DNA of 64,000 nucleotides from Patiria miniata (GCF_015706575.1 NW_024037056.1:434001-498000); one strand, 5' to 3'; shown: positions 23,426 to 35,639, counted from the first letter of the stretch. Notes: generated by a model not told the origin, from the letters alone. Program-made: numbers and translations.

Positions 23426-25185
23426 TACCTTCAAATTATGCTTGGACCACAGCGCGATTAAGTTGTTGTCATGGCGTTCGAACGAAATCCTTTCTTTTCT
23501 CTCCAAAATATGCCATTTAAAAAAAATTAATTTAGGAGAAAAGGATTTTAGTAGTATGCCCTCGAAGCACAAAATGACGTTCGTTTTATTGTTACGGTCC
23601 CCTCTTTTATAGTTTCGACCAAATTAGAGTCAAGGGTGTTTTCTTTATCATTCAAAAATGACCTTTTCAACCTAATGCAGAATTCTCTCAATTCTAACGA
23701 CACTTTTTTTGTAATTTTGAACATTTTTTTTTTGGGGGGGGGGTTAGAAATTACGATTTTTACGCGCGGTTTACGGTTGGTGTGGCGATTCAGCACGCCT
23801 TGCGCGTTCACGGTACATTCACGGGTGATTGCCATCTTTATTTTCGTGTTGCGTTTTGTCGTCATCGTCATTTTACACCCAAATTTCCCTCAAAAATTCA
23901 AAACCCTGCCCTCTGTCTATGACGTACCTGCATGTTCTCAATGTCGCCAAGTAGTTTGGTAAGTCAAATTAGTTAAAAGTGGATTTTGTTATTTTATATA
24001 AACCGGCCGGGGCCAGTAAAAGTCCGATCATGCACCCACAAACTTCAACATTTTTGCGTTCGTTCCCATTCCCATTTTGTGGGTCTCATATTAGTCATAA
24101 TGCCCGTGGTTTATCATGTATTATTGTCACGTAGTTGTAAGCTATAATGGTCAAGTCTTTGTCTTTGTATGGTACGTTTGTACCGTGGAATCAATTAAGT
24201 GAGGCACCGGAAGATAATGACACTATCTGTGTTGGCGTGTGAAACGAGTTTTTGTTGTGCAGCCTTCAGGCACTGATGACGTGTCTGTGTTGACGTGTAT
24301 TGCAAATGTTTAAATTGTTGGAATTGGTCTCGATAACAACATGCTTAAAGCCATCGCTAGTGTAAAACTCTCTGGAGTGGTAAATGTTATGAGACGTAAG
24401 CCTTTTGCTTTTGTGCATAATCTGTTTGACAAGTTAATCACGATATGTTTTATCGCTCCGTTGGTAACGAAGATAGATAACATGACCCGGACACCCGGTT
24501 TGTATTGTGTTATATGCATTGCTGATGTTTGCTGTGGGTTATATTGATGCCGTGAACCGGTTTTTTTTGTGGGCTTTGCAATTTTAGAAGGCATCGTGCA
24601 GTGTTGACATTTGGGCCGGTTTAATAGACACAAACTGTATTTTTGTTTGGCGATTCCTGTGTGTGCTAGATAGCCTATTACCAGAGGCGCATTAGATTAG
24701 GTAATCTCAAAATCATGCCCTCCGATAATTTGGGACCAAAAAGCATCATTTGCACGACCTCACGACTTCGTCTTTCGAGCTAGTTTTTCAAATTCCAAAA
24801 CTTGGTAGCGGTGCAGTGGAGTACATGACATGTCCTGTCTCAATTAACAGTCGGTGAATATGCAATGAGGTCAAAGTTCATTTAGATAGGCATATAAATA
24901 TATTTGAGTACATTTTTTCCAGTCCTTGTCACATCTGACATCTGTGATCTTCTGATGCACTTCTTAAATGCAGTCGTCCTCAAGGAGTGATTATGAATAG
25001 CAAACTACCTCACAACTAAAAAAAAATAGTTTGACGTCCTACTGATACTTGAATGGCAAACTACAAAGGTCAGAGGTCACGTGGATAGGAAAAAAAGTTG
25101 TACTTTGGACCGTACATTATAGAACGACCCATATAGCTTGTGATATGTTGACTTAACTGTGGGCTTATAGGGTGGAGTCGATTGT
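23426..25185. repeat. 5' flank of gene copy 1, duplicated at copies 2 and 3
   Basis: Segments recur upstream of the other gene copies. 'gttcgaacgaaat..tttcttttctct' near 23477 recurs near 55976. The 24300-24800 stretch ('gccgtgaac', 'gatagcct', 'ttcgtctttc') recurs at about 57365-57795. 24968-25170 ('gaatggcaaactac', 'atagcttgtgatatgttgactt') recurs at about 38093-38250. These matches show that the duplication unit included the upstream regulatory DNA. No TATA box could be placed with confidence. Confidence 0.6.
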
Positions 25186-25492
25186 GGGCCTTATGCACGA
25201 GTCGGCCATATTGAACTGAAAAAGAGGTAAAATCCAAATTTTTGGAACTTACGAAAAGAAATGGAAGCAAGTTAATTACTAATTGATTCCAGTCTGCTTC
25301 AATGAATAATTTAAAATTTGTAATTAAACATTCACTAATAATTAAAGCCATATTAAAAAAAGAATGACAATAAAATGAGGCTGCATTATTATGCCTGCGT
25401 AAATAGTCTGGCACCATCTCATACAATAGTTAACAATTAGTGAAAAACGTTCAGGGAACTCGACAAAAATGGCCAACTCGTGCATAAGACCC
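25186..25492. mobile_element. GGGCC-ended MITE, copy 1
   Basis: The ends are GGGCCTTATGCACGAGTCGG and an inverted GGGTCTTATGCACGAGTTGG. The element is 307 bases, with no ORF, and lies just upstream of gene 1 exon 1. Family members are at 36450-36740 and 53561-53833; the internal 'ttccctgaa...cattaatt' region is shared, here in the opposite orientation. Confidence 0.75.
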
Positions 25493-25574
25493 ATACCACG
25501 TACACTGATACGCCCGACCGGGAAGCTATCGTCCATCAACCGTCGTATTTTGTATCTTTCCCCCATCAGATACC

Positions 25575-28500
25575 ATGGCTCCATTTCAGCGGTCAGCCGT
25601 GATTTACGTAATCTTTGGCTTCTGTCTCGGTCTCATGACATCTACACTATTTGGTGGATCGATCAGTTACTTAGGTGGATGCAATCAACCTGTCGTATCG
25701 AATACGCACATCGAATGCAAGTACCCCGACTCCGAAGTGAGGGCGCTGTGAGTATGGTTTTATTTTTACCTGTATTACCTGAAATTGGCTACTTTTCACG
25801 CTCTACCTCCAAATACATGCACCTATGGCTAACAGTGCCCCTGCATTGGTGAAGCAGGGTCTGCCATATTGGGTCACTTAGGACGCACGCGCAGTAAACG
25901 CGAGCATTAATTTTGTAGTTGCGGAAAGCAGCTCGACTGTTTATGCCTCTCCGTTAGTTGGTTGGTTGGTTAGTTGGTAACAAACGTCAGCAACAGCATG
26001 GCAATGCTGTCAATCACCTTGTCCTTCAGGCCCTCAATAGGCCTCCACTGACCAATTCATGCAGTCCTAGAAAATTGGATCACTAGCGTAAAATAACCTG
26101 ATGTTTATACTGAAAACACTACTCCTTCCACAAATTACATGGCACAATCACGTCACACATGAATGAACACGCATGCATTGGCCCGCGGCTTCCGAGATCA
26201 CTTCGAGATTGTTTTTGCTGGTAGTTGGTATTGGATTTTAGGCGCTGAAAATAACTCCTTTTTTGTCCGGCTTTCCCCAATATCTAATTAACAAATTGTA
26301 ATTAGATGATATTGTTTTTAGTAGAAACCAACAAAAAAAGTTAACTGTCGTAGCCAAGAACGTGATGTTTTGGGGATCCTTAATGGTGGATCAGTTGCTT
26401 CAAGGCCCTATTGGCCAATTAGCGTGTGCAGCAGCCATGTTTGTAAACTGCTCAACGACAGTGGCGCACCCGGGGGGGGGGGCCTCGGGGGGCTTGAACC
26501 CCCAAGAGGTCACTTTTTTAAAGTATTTTTTTGTCCCACGATTTTACCTTGGTGATATGTATGTTTCGAGTAGTATAACAGTAGTGTAAATGGTGCAATA
26601 GGGGGTAAGTGGCGCCACCAACGTCAAAATAGTCCGCCTCCCTAAATAAAAAAAACCCAGTGAGCCCCCTCCCCCCCAAAAAAAAAAACCAAACAAAAAA
26701 ACCCACAAATCCTGGGTGCGCCACTGCTCAACAAAAATACTGTTAAGTAATTTATGTTGCAATCTTTTTAACTGGTTAGTGTATCTACTATTAATTATCG
26801 TGCTCGTCAGCTCCTCAAAAGGGCCGCGGACTCACGAAAAGTGTAAAATCAATTGGAGTGTGAAGACAGAAACCAGCCTTAAAAAAAATAACCGAAAGAT
26901 CTGTGAAAAAAATATTTAATCAAAACATGTACATGTATCAACTTCTGCGATATTGTTACTTGCATACTAGAACTGTTGGTGAGATCGCAAAGCTAGATTC
27001 AAATCCGAATCTCCCGCCGAACAACTCAGACTCAATAAACAGCGTTAAACCCGAGGTCCCCGAACGAAAACCCGAAGAACCTGAGGTTAAACCCGAAGTG
27101 TCGGAGCACAAAGCCGAAGTGTCCGAACCCGAGGCGAACGCACGTCGAACACCGAGGAAGATACTGCTTGACTGCGGAGGCAACGTGGCATCCACTGTGC
27201 TGCTGTTTCGTGAGACGTACCCAGGGGGACAAGATTATATCATCCATTCCTTTGAAATTGATGATCGTCTGTCACCGTACTTCAAACCGTACGACAATCA
27301 TCATTTACACTGTCCCGTCGGCGTTGCAGGCCAAAATGGTTAGTGGCGCTAAATCTGCTTAATTCTAACAAACAAGTTTGAGAGTTTGAGTTTTTTCTTT
27401 CCATGTTTTTGGTCGTTTGGATGCAGTTTACAGTACATGTAAAGTTTGTCCCCCAAAAAGTGTCCGTCTGACTGTTTTTAAAATAACTACAAAATCATAA
27501 GGTCAATTTTGAAAATGTTTGGTTGTGCATTATACTCCTAAGCCTTGGCCTCAACCCCTATGAGTTTCATTTAATTTCAGTCACGCATCATTGCAGAGTG
27601 GTCAGTTGATCACAACAATATTTTTGGACACTGTGACCAATTTCCTTGCCGTATTCAATTTCAGTGCTGTATTATGTAAGCTTTGGAAAATCCTGCATGT
27701 TGTGAAGGAAAGGCTGATGTGGTTTGGGATTGGAATCATTTGCCCTTGAGCATTAACCTGAGGTCTTGCCATGATGACTGATAGCCAGGCAAATGATTCC
27801 AATCCCAACTGCAGCCCTTTTCACAACATAAAGGATTTTAGACAGCTTACTTAACACAGCACTAAAATTGAATAAGGCAAGGAACTTGGTGACAGTGTCC
27901 AAAAATGTTGTTTTGGTCAATTGATAATTGTGTAGTGATGTGTGACTGAAATTAAATGAAACTCATAGGGGTTGAGGTCAACGCATGTACTATTAACTAA
28001 TAATTACAAAATTGCCCTCATGGTTTTGTAGTTGTTTCAGAAATAGTCAGACGGACACTTTTTTGGGACATAATTCAATCCGGGCACGCTATCAATTCTA
28101 TCACGAAAGCCCCCTTCAATGGCGAAAGCATTGTGCTAGCTATTGTTCAGATAATCCATCACAGGGTAGTTGCGTTGTACAATAACATGCACAGTAGTTC
28201 TTCCATTGAAGGGGTCTCAATCGAACCGATTGGAATCTACGAATATGGCTTCGGTTTTTTTTCTCTCGAAAGTTGCCCCTAACTGAAACAATGACTGGGA
28301 GAAACTATCTAAGTCCACGTATAATTTTTCTTGCAGGAAACTTGACGGCCTATTCGGAGATGGTCTGGTCACCCAGTAAAGGTCTTAACCACGGCGCTGA
28401 CATGCAGTGGGGCGGCGGTTCGTTGTTCGTGTCAAGTAAAGAAAAGCAAAATGAAAAAACAGGTTTGTCCTAAAATATCTGAGAAATATTGACGTCACAC

Positions 28501-30419
28501 ACTTTATTTACATGTGCGCTTTCTTACGAGAGCTTGTCTTCCGAATGATTTCGCTCCGAATCGTCTAGCCACTAGTTTCATTCTTTCGAAATGAGAAAGT
28601 ACATTCACATTCTTTGAAATATGCTCTTCCATAGGTGGGTATCGTCAATTATCCTATCGGAAGACAATACCAGTCATTGACCTCTCGCAGTGGATTGTGG
28701 ATAATTTCTCCAAAGATGATTACATCATCTTCAAGCTGGACGTTGAGGGCGCCGAATATGCAATTCTGAGGAAGATGATTGACAACAACGTGATGGCTTA
28801 CATCGATAAGTAAGAATCTATCTTTGTTTTAATGACTTCTAAGAGTTTTGGAGCGCCCAGGCTATCTGTACAGCTGAGGCCACGAGATAAGTTGGTTGTG
28901 GTTTGTTTGAATGAAGACTACTTTTGTTTAACTTCCCAACTTCGAATTCAACAGATTCTACGGTGAATATCACGACTGGCAACCGACGGGCTGGTCCAAG
29001 GCTGACAAAGCCCAAATACGAACGGACATCAAGAAGGCTGGCTTCAGCATGATTGACTGGGTCGGGGAGAGAAGAAAATACTCGGATATCGAAAAGATGA
29101 ACCCAATCAAGGTATAATAGAAAGTGCAGTCTCAGTGTATTCTAAAACTTGCGCTTTTTTGCTTGTTTCAGGGGGCCGGCCTCAGTTCATCACGGGACTG
29201 ACTCGCTGACTGAATGTCTGTCGATGTCAAGTCTTGTGAATTAGACTGGGTATCTTATCTTGTGACAAGACTGTCACTTGCGACTTATACTCGTCTAATG
29301 ATTGCCATTGGGGCTTTCATATGGATGAGTTCAGATGACTATGAAACATGACGAATGTCGCCAAGAATGTTTACATTATTGGACATTTGTTTTATTTTAT
29401 TTTATAAAAGGTACCTGCTGGCACCCCTGGCGAGGCTGGAAAGGTTTATACGAATTGCGCCAGTGGCTCTGTGACTTTAACAGTCGCTGTGGGCATGAAC
29501 TACAAACGTGCGCGGAGAGTGGTAGAGACACTGGCAGCCCACAAGTATAACGTTCCCATCACGCTGTTCGTGTACGGAGACTTCGTTCAGAGAAACTCCG
29601 AGGCTGTCAAAACCTGGAGCGAGCACTTCAACATCGGCATACGGGAGGATGGGCACAATCCTCCGGGGCACTTAGAGCTGATGCCCGGGGCTTGGGTCCG
29701 CATGGGTCTGATCAGCTCCATTCTGCGCTTGGAGGAGATAGGCATCACAGCGTCTTATTATCTACCTACAGTGCAGGGAGATGCATCGACGACGATCCTC
29801 GATGAGGCCAAGAACAGAGGTCTGCGGGTTATCAAACCGGTGGCGGAGTTTCCTGCTAAACAGGGTAAGAATAGTCCCGAGACAGGATGACGTCATACTT
29901 TGTTTACCTGTTTATCTTACGGGAGCTTGGTGGCTCTCATCCCAACCTGACTCCATGTAAACAATGCAAAGTGGTCTAACATTCAGTGACTATAGCTCTT
30001 AGTGAGTGCCATGCACATGTAGATGGGTTGGACCACAGTTGGATTGGTTTGGTTTGGTCACGAAAATATTTAATATCAAATTCTCCAAGTGTGATATCAA
30101 CGTATCACAGTTGACTAATTTGGGGTTAAGTTATTGCATTGTATATGCTTTTCATTAATGTCTTGTATATCTGCATTTCTCAGGTACACCTGGGGAATTA
30201 ACTTGGGACAACTACTACAAAAATCGTGATGTGGAGCGCGTCCCAAAGGCACTACGCAAGATCCACGATGCTTTGGCCAAGAACACTGGGGGCGTCCTAA
30301 CTGTGGACTCGGACCTGCCAGACACGTACATGAACTCTGTTTTCATGATGGACTATTTAGTTGAGACCTCAGGTTTCAAGTTGGTGGATTTAAAAGACTG
30401 CGTCTCTCATTCGCGGTAA
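25575..30419 (+). CDS. Membrane-anchored FkbM methyltransferase / NodB-like fusion, copy 1
   Basis: Seven exons: 25575-25747, 26971-27338, 28337-28462, 28635-28809, 28955-29111, 29411-29864 and 30184-30419. All are GT-AG and in phase, giving 562 residues. The start is the ATG in ACCATGG. Residues 8-27 form a signal anchor, suggesting a type II membrane protein of the secretory pathway. Residues 84-116 are a Pro/Glu/Val-rich stalk. The FkbM (Methyltransf_21) domain follows, with SAM motif I ILLDCGGN at 122-129, FEIDD near 152 and KLDVEGAEY at 256-264; this family methylates sugar hydroxyls. Residues ~352-560 resemble a NodB/CE4 deacetylase fold (PITLFVYGDF, GHNPPGH), but the TFDD metal motif reads TVAVG, so deacetylase activity is doubtful. 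The gene model and FkbM call are firm. The NodB reading and a Golgi glycan substrate are inference. Confidence 0.85.
26459..26726. mobile_element. hAT-type MITE in intron 1 of gene 1
   Basis: The termini are CAGTGGCGCACCC and GGGTGCGCCACTG. The flanks are CTCAACGA (26451-26458) and CTCAACAA (26727-26734), an 8-base target duplication with one mismatch, as made by hAT elements. Inside are G, C and A runs; the 268 bases hold no coding capacity. Confidence 0.85.
27445..28074. mobile_element. Foldback MITE in intron 2 of gene 1
   Basis: The long imperfect inverted arms begin GTCCC.CAAAAAGTGTCCGT and end ACGGACACTTTTTTGGGAC. The match continues through 'aacccctatgagtttcattt' and 'ggaatcatttgcc' to the centre near 27755. 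The intron 2 of gene 2 lacks it, so it inserted after the duplication or was lost there. Confidence 0.75.
28480..28560. mobile_element. Remnant of intronic GTTTACATGTGCGC MITE
   Basis: 'gacgtcacac...acatgtgcgctttcttacgagagct' matches the ends of the complete copies at 57965-58245 and 54468-54604. Only one end remains in intron 3 of gene 1. A related stretch, 'gatgacgtcatactttgttta', lies in intron 6 of both genes (29885 and 52335). Confidence 0.55.
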
Positions 30420-30988
30420 TCCAAGTTTTAGGATGGGAGGATTTTTTAAAGCCATGTTTATAGTCTTGTTACAGGACGTTAGTAGTTCGCTCTTTACTCA
30501 CACTGATCGATCCACTGACGTCTTGGGCCAAGACTAGTCCATCGATGGCTACATTCTTGGCATTGTACAGTACTAACAACCAACTTACTAAGATTTCTGT
30601 GCATCGCTGGTTATCAGTAGCCGTCTGTATAACAATGCGCAGCAGGGAATCAAGAACGGCCGAGAGTTTTTTATGGCGACTCTTGACCAAAGTTGGACTA
30701 AAGTTTAGCCCGCATGCGCACCATGCGGCACGAATTAAACACTAGTCAACAAATGTTCCTGATCGAACTTCCTCAAAATGAATCTTGTGCCGAGTATGAC
30801 GTCAGGCCACAGTGCCGCCTTATTTGAGGAGGGATACTTTTTCGTGCACATTGGTTCTCGTTTAAGTAAATACTGAAGACTGCAGCTCATAAAATAACCC
30901 CGAATGTAGACAATACGCGTGAGCTGGATCGTGGTCACAACCAGTCTTTTTATTAATGTTTTCTGCCTGATTTTCGTTTTCATTTTTG
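30420..30988. other. 3' flank of gene 1, homologous to gene 2 3' flank
   Basis: This stretch matches 52889-53425 with small indels ('cgatccactgacgtctt', 'catcgctggttatca', 'attaatgttttctgcctgat'). It probably includes the 3' untranslated region. No canonical AATAAA was found close behind the stop. Confidence 0.6.
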
Positions 30989-31530
30989 CAGAGTTGTAAC
31001 GAGTCACTGATTTTTGTGACTAGAGTCGATTCGAGTCATTTTAAAGAAGTGACTCGAGTCGGGTCATTAGGTCAAGAAGGTCGAGTCGAGTCGAGTCGAG
31101 TCACAGTGTGCAATAAATAAACACAAGAGAGAAAGTAATTTTGTGGGTTTTTTAATTTTACATTCGGGTTACTTCATGTGGTGACGCCACATTTGACTCT
31201 TAATGAAAATACAACGGGGATGCAAGCTGATCGCCATTCAACTAATGGGGACACTGATCAAACCACGTATGTATATGTATACATATGTATAGGCCTACAT
31301 TATTCGCGAACATTCTAACATGACATGAACAAAAACCGGCAACGGCGTGAGTCATTGCAAATGTTTTTTCGCAAAGTTGTGCTTTTATTTTTGGGACTCG
31401 AGTCTTATTAGCCTTCCTCGAGTCGAGTCGAGTCACTTGCCCTCAGGGACTCGAGTCGAGTCGAGTCATCAAAAATTTTGACTCGAGTCGGACTCGAGTC
31501 GAGTCATTGACTCGAGTCATTAAAACTCTG
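30989..31530. mobile_element. hAT-type non-autonomous element with empty site in paralogue
   Basis: The ends are CAGAGTTGTAACGAGTCA and its near inverse TGACTCGAGTCATTAAAACTCTG. The flanks are CATTTTTG (30981-30988) and CATTTGTG (31531-31538), an 8-base duplication with one mismatch. The subterminal regions are packed with GACTCGAGTC motifs in both orientations. The corresponding site behind gene 2 (near 53425, 'tcgtttttgtgtgccttctac') is unoccupied, which confirms both boundaries and shows insertion after the gene duplication. Confidence 0.88.
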
Positions 31531-31538
31531 CATTTGTG

Positions 31539-32529
31539 TGTGCCTTCTACTGCGACACGAACTCATTGTAACGTTCCCCATCGTGTGCCTATCTGATAGA
31601 AACCCGATTGCATGAGTAAAGCCCACTCCTTTTTTTTTTAAAATTTGGGTATTTTGTTGGTGATTTTTATGTGGTTGGTATTTTGTTGGTGTAATCTGCT
31701 TTACATGCAGTATTTATCATCGCTTAACTTAGGAAAAATAGTACATGTTCCCAGATTTATTTAAGCAAAGTAACGTTATACTGAGCCGCTGAATTAACTG
31801 AATCCACACCAGAATTTCTTGGGAAAGAAATAATGCTAAAGCGTTGACTTAAATTTTAAAATGCCTGCCAATCATAATTGGAAGACATCGCCTCGGCACA
31901 GTACGCAGGCGCGCCTTTTTTTTACTGAACGAAAAGCAGCTAACAAATTCTACGTCTAGCCGTGACTTGACTGCAAAATCATGTAACTGATTGCTGGAAA
32001 TTGTTGACCCAGCAATTATTACTAAACTGTGTAATTAATCAATTTGTTTAACATTTAAGTGCAAAAAGCAATTAAGCAGTTTTTATCCTAACATATTGTC
32101 CATGCTCGACTACTCAAATTAATGGTTTTTGATATTTTAATTTAGAAGACACGCAACAATGAGAAAGAATAAATGCAACTGAGTATATTAAGCTCATCTA
32201 GATTTATTTCGGCATCTAGCATGTTTAATGAATTTCAATGGCAGAGCCTTCTTGTTATATGTTGATGTAAATATTGTTTAGAATGCCTATGTATCTAGTT
32301 GTATATGCATCTGACGTCACATCGGAGGGCGTGCCTTTGTTCCTCCGTGTTTGTCAAGAGTACATGTATAGACACTTTGAAATTAATAAATAATTGAAAT
32401 TGAAACACCGAATGCTTCTCTCATTATGGCCTCAGTGCCGACAAAGTGTCTTGATTGATGGAAGCAGTTATCTCTGTTTGCCCTCTTGATGGCGCTCTAA
32501 TCATTATGCGCCAGGAGATCTGCATCCGC
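31539..32529. other. Non-coding 3' flank
   Basis: 31570-31660 matches 55330-55430 ('catctgatagaaacccgattg'), so it belongs to the duplication unit. The rest is AT-rich with no feature that I recognise. Confidence 0.5.
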
Positions 32530-34130
32530 CTTGACCTTACGGTAGCGCCAGTATCACAACTCCAGCAGTACCACTTATCATAATTTATGCCGTGAACTGT
32601 ACAGCGTCATCAAACTTATGAATTATGTACATCGTCGGTCCGCGCGTCTCGTCGTGTGCATGTCCTCCTTTAGCAGGCCTGCAGCACGGTCACCCATACA
32701 TGTCAAGGGTTCCGTACGTACATGTAATTGTACGGGGTGTAACATGTACAATGTTACGACTCGGCCCATAATTGCCGTACACGGCGACCTTCGATACCCC
32801 CTCCTCCTCCTCCAATATCGGTGCGGTACTGCATCTACTTCAATTGTTTTAGAGCTGATGTTGTTTGCAACCATAATGCACTTCTCCTAAGGCACCGTTT
32901 AAGCTTGCATGGTGGGCCCCTATGGTTTTCCTCGATTAAAAAAAAGTATGGTAATTTTCTTGGTAAAACCACCAACCCTCTTTGGCACAAAAATCATTAC
33001 ACACACCTTTTTCTGCATGGCTTCACAGGTCATCTATTATTCCCTGAGAAAAATATCTTGACTTGAGACATGCTAGGTCAACCATCCCATACACTAGGGT
33101 AAAGGATAAATCATAATTAGCATCTCCAAGGATTTCTGTGGTTATTATGGCGTTACGCAGTCCACGGATGCACACGGAAGTAATCATGATTGAAAACCGC
33201 GGAGATTTTTTTCAACGACAGAAACATTACGGACACACTCTCGCAAAATGTGGTCCAGCAGCTTTCTATACAAAAACCTCGTTGTCTTGGGGTTTTGTAC
33301 GTAAACCTTATCAGTCAGCCGATCACGCTCAATCGACTTCGGCCAAACCGCAGTCCCATCATAAGAAATAAGTTAACAATGTTATCCGAACCATTTTTTC
33401 CGAGAGTGTGTCTTTAATGAATAAGATTTTGATACAGATTCAAATCCATTAATTCAAAATAAATTCTTTATTCAATAGCTTTTTTTTAGAATATTAACAA
33501 GGTTTATGTAAATACGGTATGTCCTTTCTCTATGGTTGTGTCAAAAGGAAAAGAGTAAAAATAAACAAACTAAATAACAATTAATGCAAGCGTTCACGAT
33601 AAAGTAATCATACCTACTTTTTGAATGCTAAAATGTAAAAATAAATCATGGAAGAATATGCATGGGACCCGAATCATCTGCCCAAGCCGGTTAATCTAAC
33701 ATTGGTCATTTCAAAAAGAAGGCTCCCCTTATCTATTCGTATTATTTTTTTAAGCGCACGTTGAAATCGACTAAAATGCCGACACTGTGTAAAATAGTAT
33801 CCGCCGAGCACGTAGTAAACTTGACAAAGTCACAGATCAGTTAGCCCAAGTACAAGTAATTCTACCTCCGTGGTACAACCGAATGCTATTGTAATTGTTT
33901 GCACTAGTTAGTCTGTCACAGCTGGCTCTGCTCAAACACGAGTTTAATACATTCCGAAAGTTGACCGATCATTCGATGCGAAACCTCCCGCTCCCCGGAG
34001 CTCCGCCACTGATCGCCATTGATACTGCAATTTTACGTCCTGTGACCTGACGTGCCTGACTTGTGGTGACGTAAGCATAAATTATCATAAGTGGTACTGC
34101 TGGAGTTGTGATACTGGCGCTACCTGACCT
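32530..34130. mobile_element. Element bounded by a ~57-base inverted repeat
   Basis: 32538-32594 ('agcgccagtatcacaactcc', 'agtaccacttatcataattt') is repeated inverted at 34072-34128. The 1.5 kb between has only short overlapping ORFs. A further small inverted pair (GACACACTCTCG at 33233, CGAGAGTGTGTC at 33401) lies inside. Possibly a non-autonomous DNA transposon; no target duplication was identified. Confidence 0.5.
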
Positions 34131-34703
34131 TACCACTACCAGAGCAATGAGCAGTTTAGCGTAATCCCCATGCAGAGCAGTGGACTTCGATGAAGCTTTT
34201 CAAGCCCACGCCGTACGTACAAGGCAGAGGGCGATTTTCACGCTGTTCATATCGATCTTCAAAGAATATTTGCAGTTCAAACAGAATATGTACGTATGAG
34301 CCTGCGCATTTTATATTAAACAGTTGATGAGTCAATAGAGGGCCGCGTAAACTGAACGCTCTCACGTTGGACAGGTCTGTGGGTAGACACCACAGACATG
34401 GTAGACACAGTTGATCCATCATTGTGCACAGTGGAGGCGCTCTGAGCAAGCTCTCTATATTTAGGATAGCATTTGCTATAATAATTGCTGTAGTGCATGC
34501 GTGAGGTGGACATACTTCCTAGCCTACGATGATGAATGTGCTGTGCGACGACTAGCCTGGTGGTATCTCATACATATTACACAGTATTGATAGTCCCAAA
34601 TTTTCGGACTAGGTTGAACCCAAATCTCACCGGTAAATGTGGAAATTCCGGGCTCAATGTCGGACGAAGGCTAGACTCCCGTATAGCGCCGTAGGGATGC
34701 CTT

Positions 34704-35290
34704 AAATCGGTCCGAAATTGCCGACGCCGGCCAAAATCACGTTTTTTTGTGGGCCGTAAACATGAGGGTTTGTAAAAAAAAATAAAAAAATAAAAGTGGA
34801 AGCCGTGCACAGGACCGTGTATGTCTGTGAAATTTGGATGAAATTGGGGCCCTAAAAGCGCTCTATTTTGCAATGGAGTCTTTGAAAGGTTTGCGGAAAC
34901 ACCATGTGCGAATAATTTCTCAACTAAGAGAATGGTTCTGAAAAGAACCAGAGGTATGAACTCGACGTTCCGGTCAGTATGCTCTGACCGACGGTCAGAG
35001 CATACTGAAGACGGTCAGAGCATACTGACCGGAACGTCGAGTTTATACCTCTGGTTCTTTTCAGAACCATTCTCTTAGTTGAGAAATTATTCGCACATGG
35101 TGTTTCCGCAAACCTTTCATTATTTAGTATCTCCACCATGCAAAGCCTCAAATCTTACTTAATGGAGTCTTTGGAGTGTAGCACCGTTTTTCAAAATGGC
35201 GATGGGCTTCAGGACTATTTTAAGGGGTGATCATCTTCGGGTGGAAATTTCTCGCAAAGGTCATTAGATTACCCGCAATAAACTGAAAAG
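34704..35290 (+). mobile_element. Dispersed repeat inserted in the foldback arm
   Basis: 34704-34876 matches 19668-19865, and 35165-35290 resembles 22110-22290. The repeat is itself interrupted by the palindrome at 34884-35118. No coding content. Confidence 0.6.
34884..35118. repeat. 235-base palindrome
   Basis: GAAAGGTTTGCGGAAACACC at the left end is mirrored by GGTGTTTCCGCAAACCTTTC at the right. The arms are near identical, and the centre repeats 'cggtcagagcatactga'. Probably a foldback MITE. Confidence 0.85.
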
Positions 35291-35639
35291 AAAATGAAAG
35301 TCGACTGTGAAACAAACTAATTTGTTGTGTGTCTCGAACGCCTTGGAGAGTTGTGTGTATTTTTCCTGAATTTCTGAAGTGGGGGCATGCAGTTAGTATT
35401 TGGGTCTTTAGCAGGGACTCGTAGACCGGCTGCCATGATTGGGCTTAGTGCGCCCCCATAATGTGCGCAGCTACTATGTCAAGGTTAATTAGTCCCGAAT
35501 AATTATGGCTTCTGAATCCATGCACAGTACGGTGCCGGTGATGCCTCAGCCGCCGCAGCGCTGGCTAGGCCAGAAGGTACGGAACGCCAAACGTGCCAAT
35601 TTATGATGTTAATGGATACAAGTTATTTGTCGCCAATCC

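Noticed and set aside
23636..23962. 108-codon ORF
   Set aside because: It overlaps a similar ORF on the other strand, spans T and G runs and lies in the duplicated flank without being conserved in the other copies.
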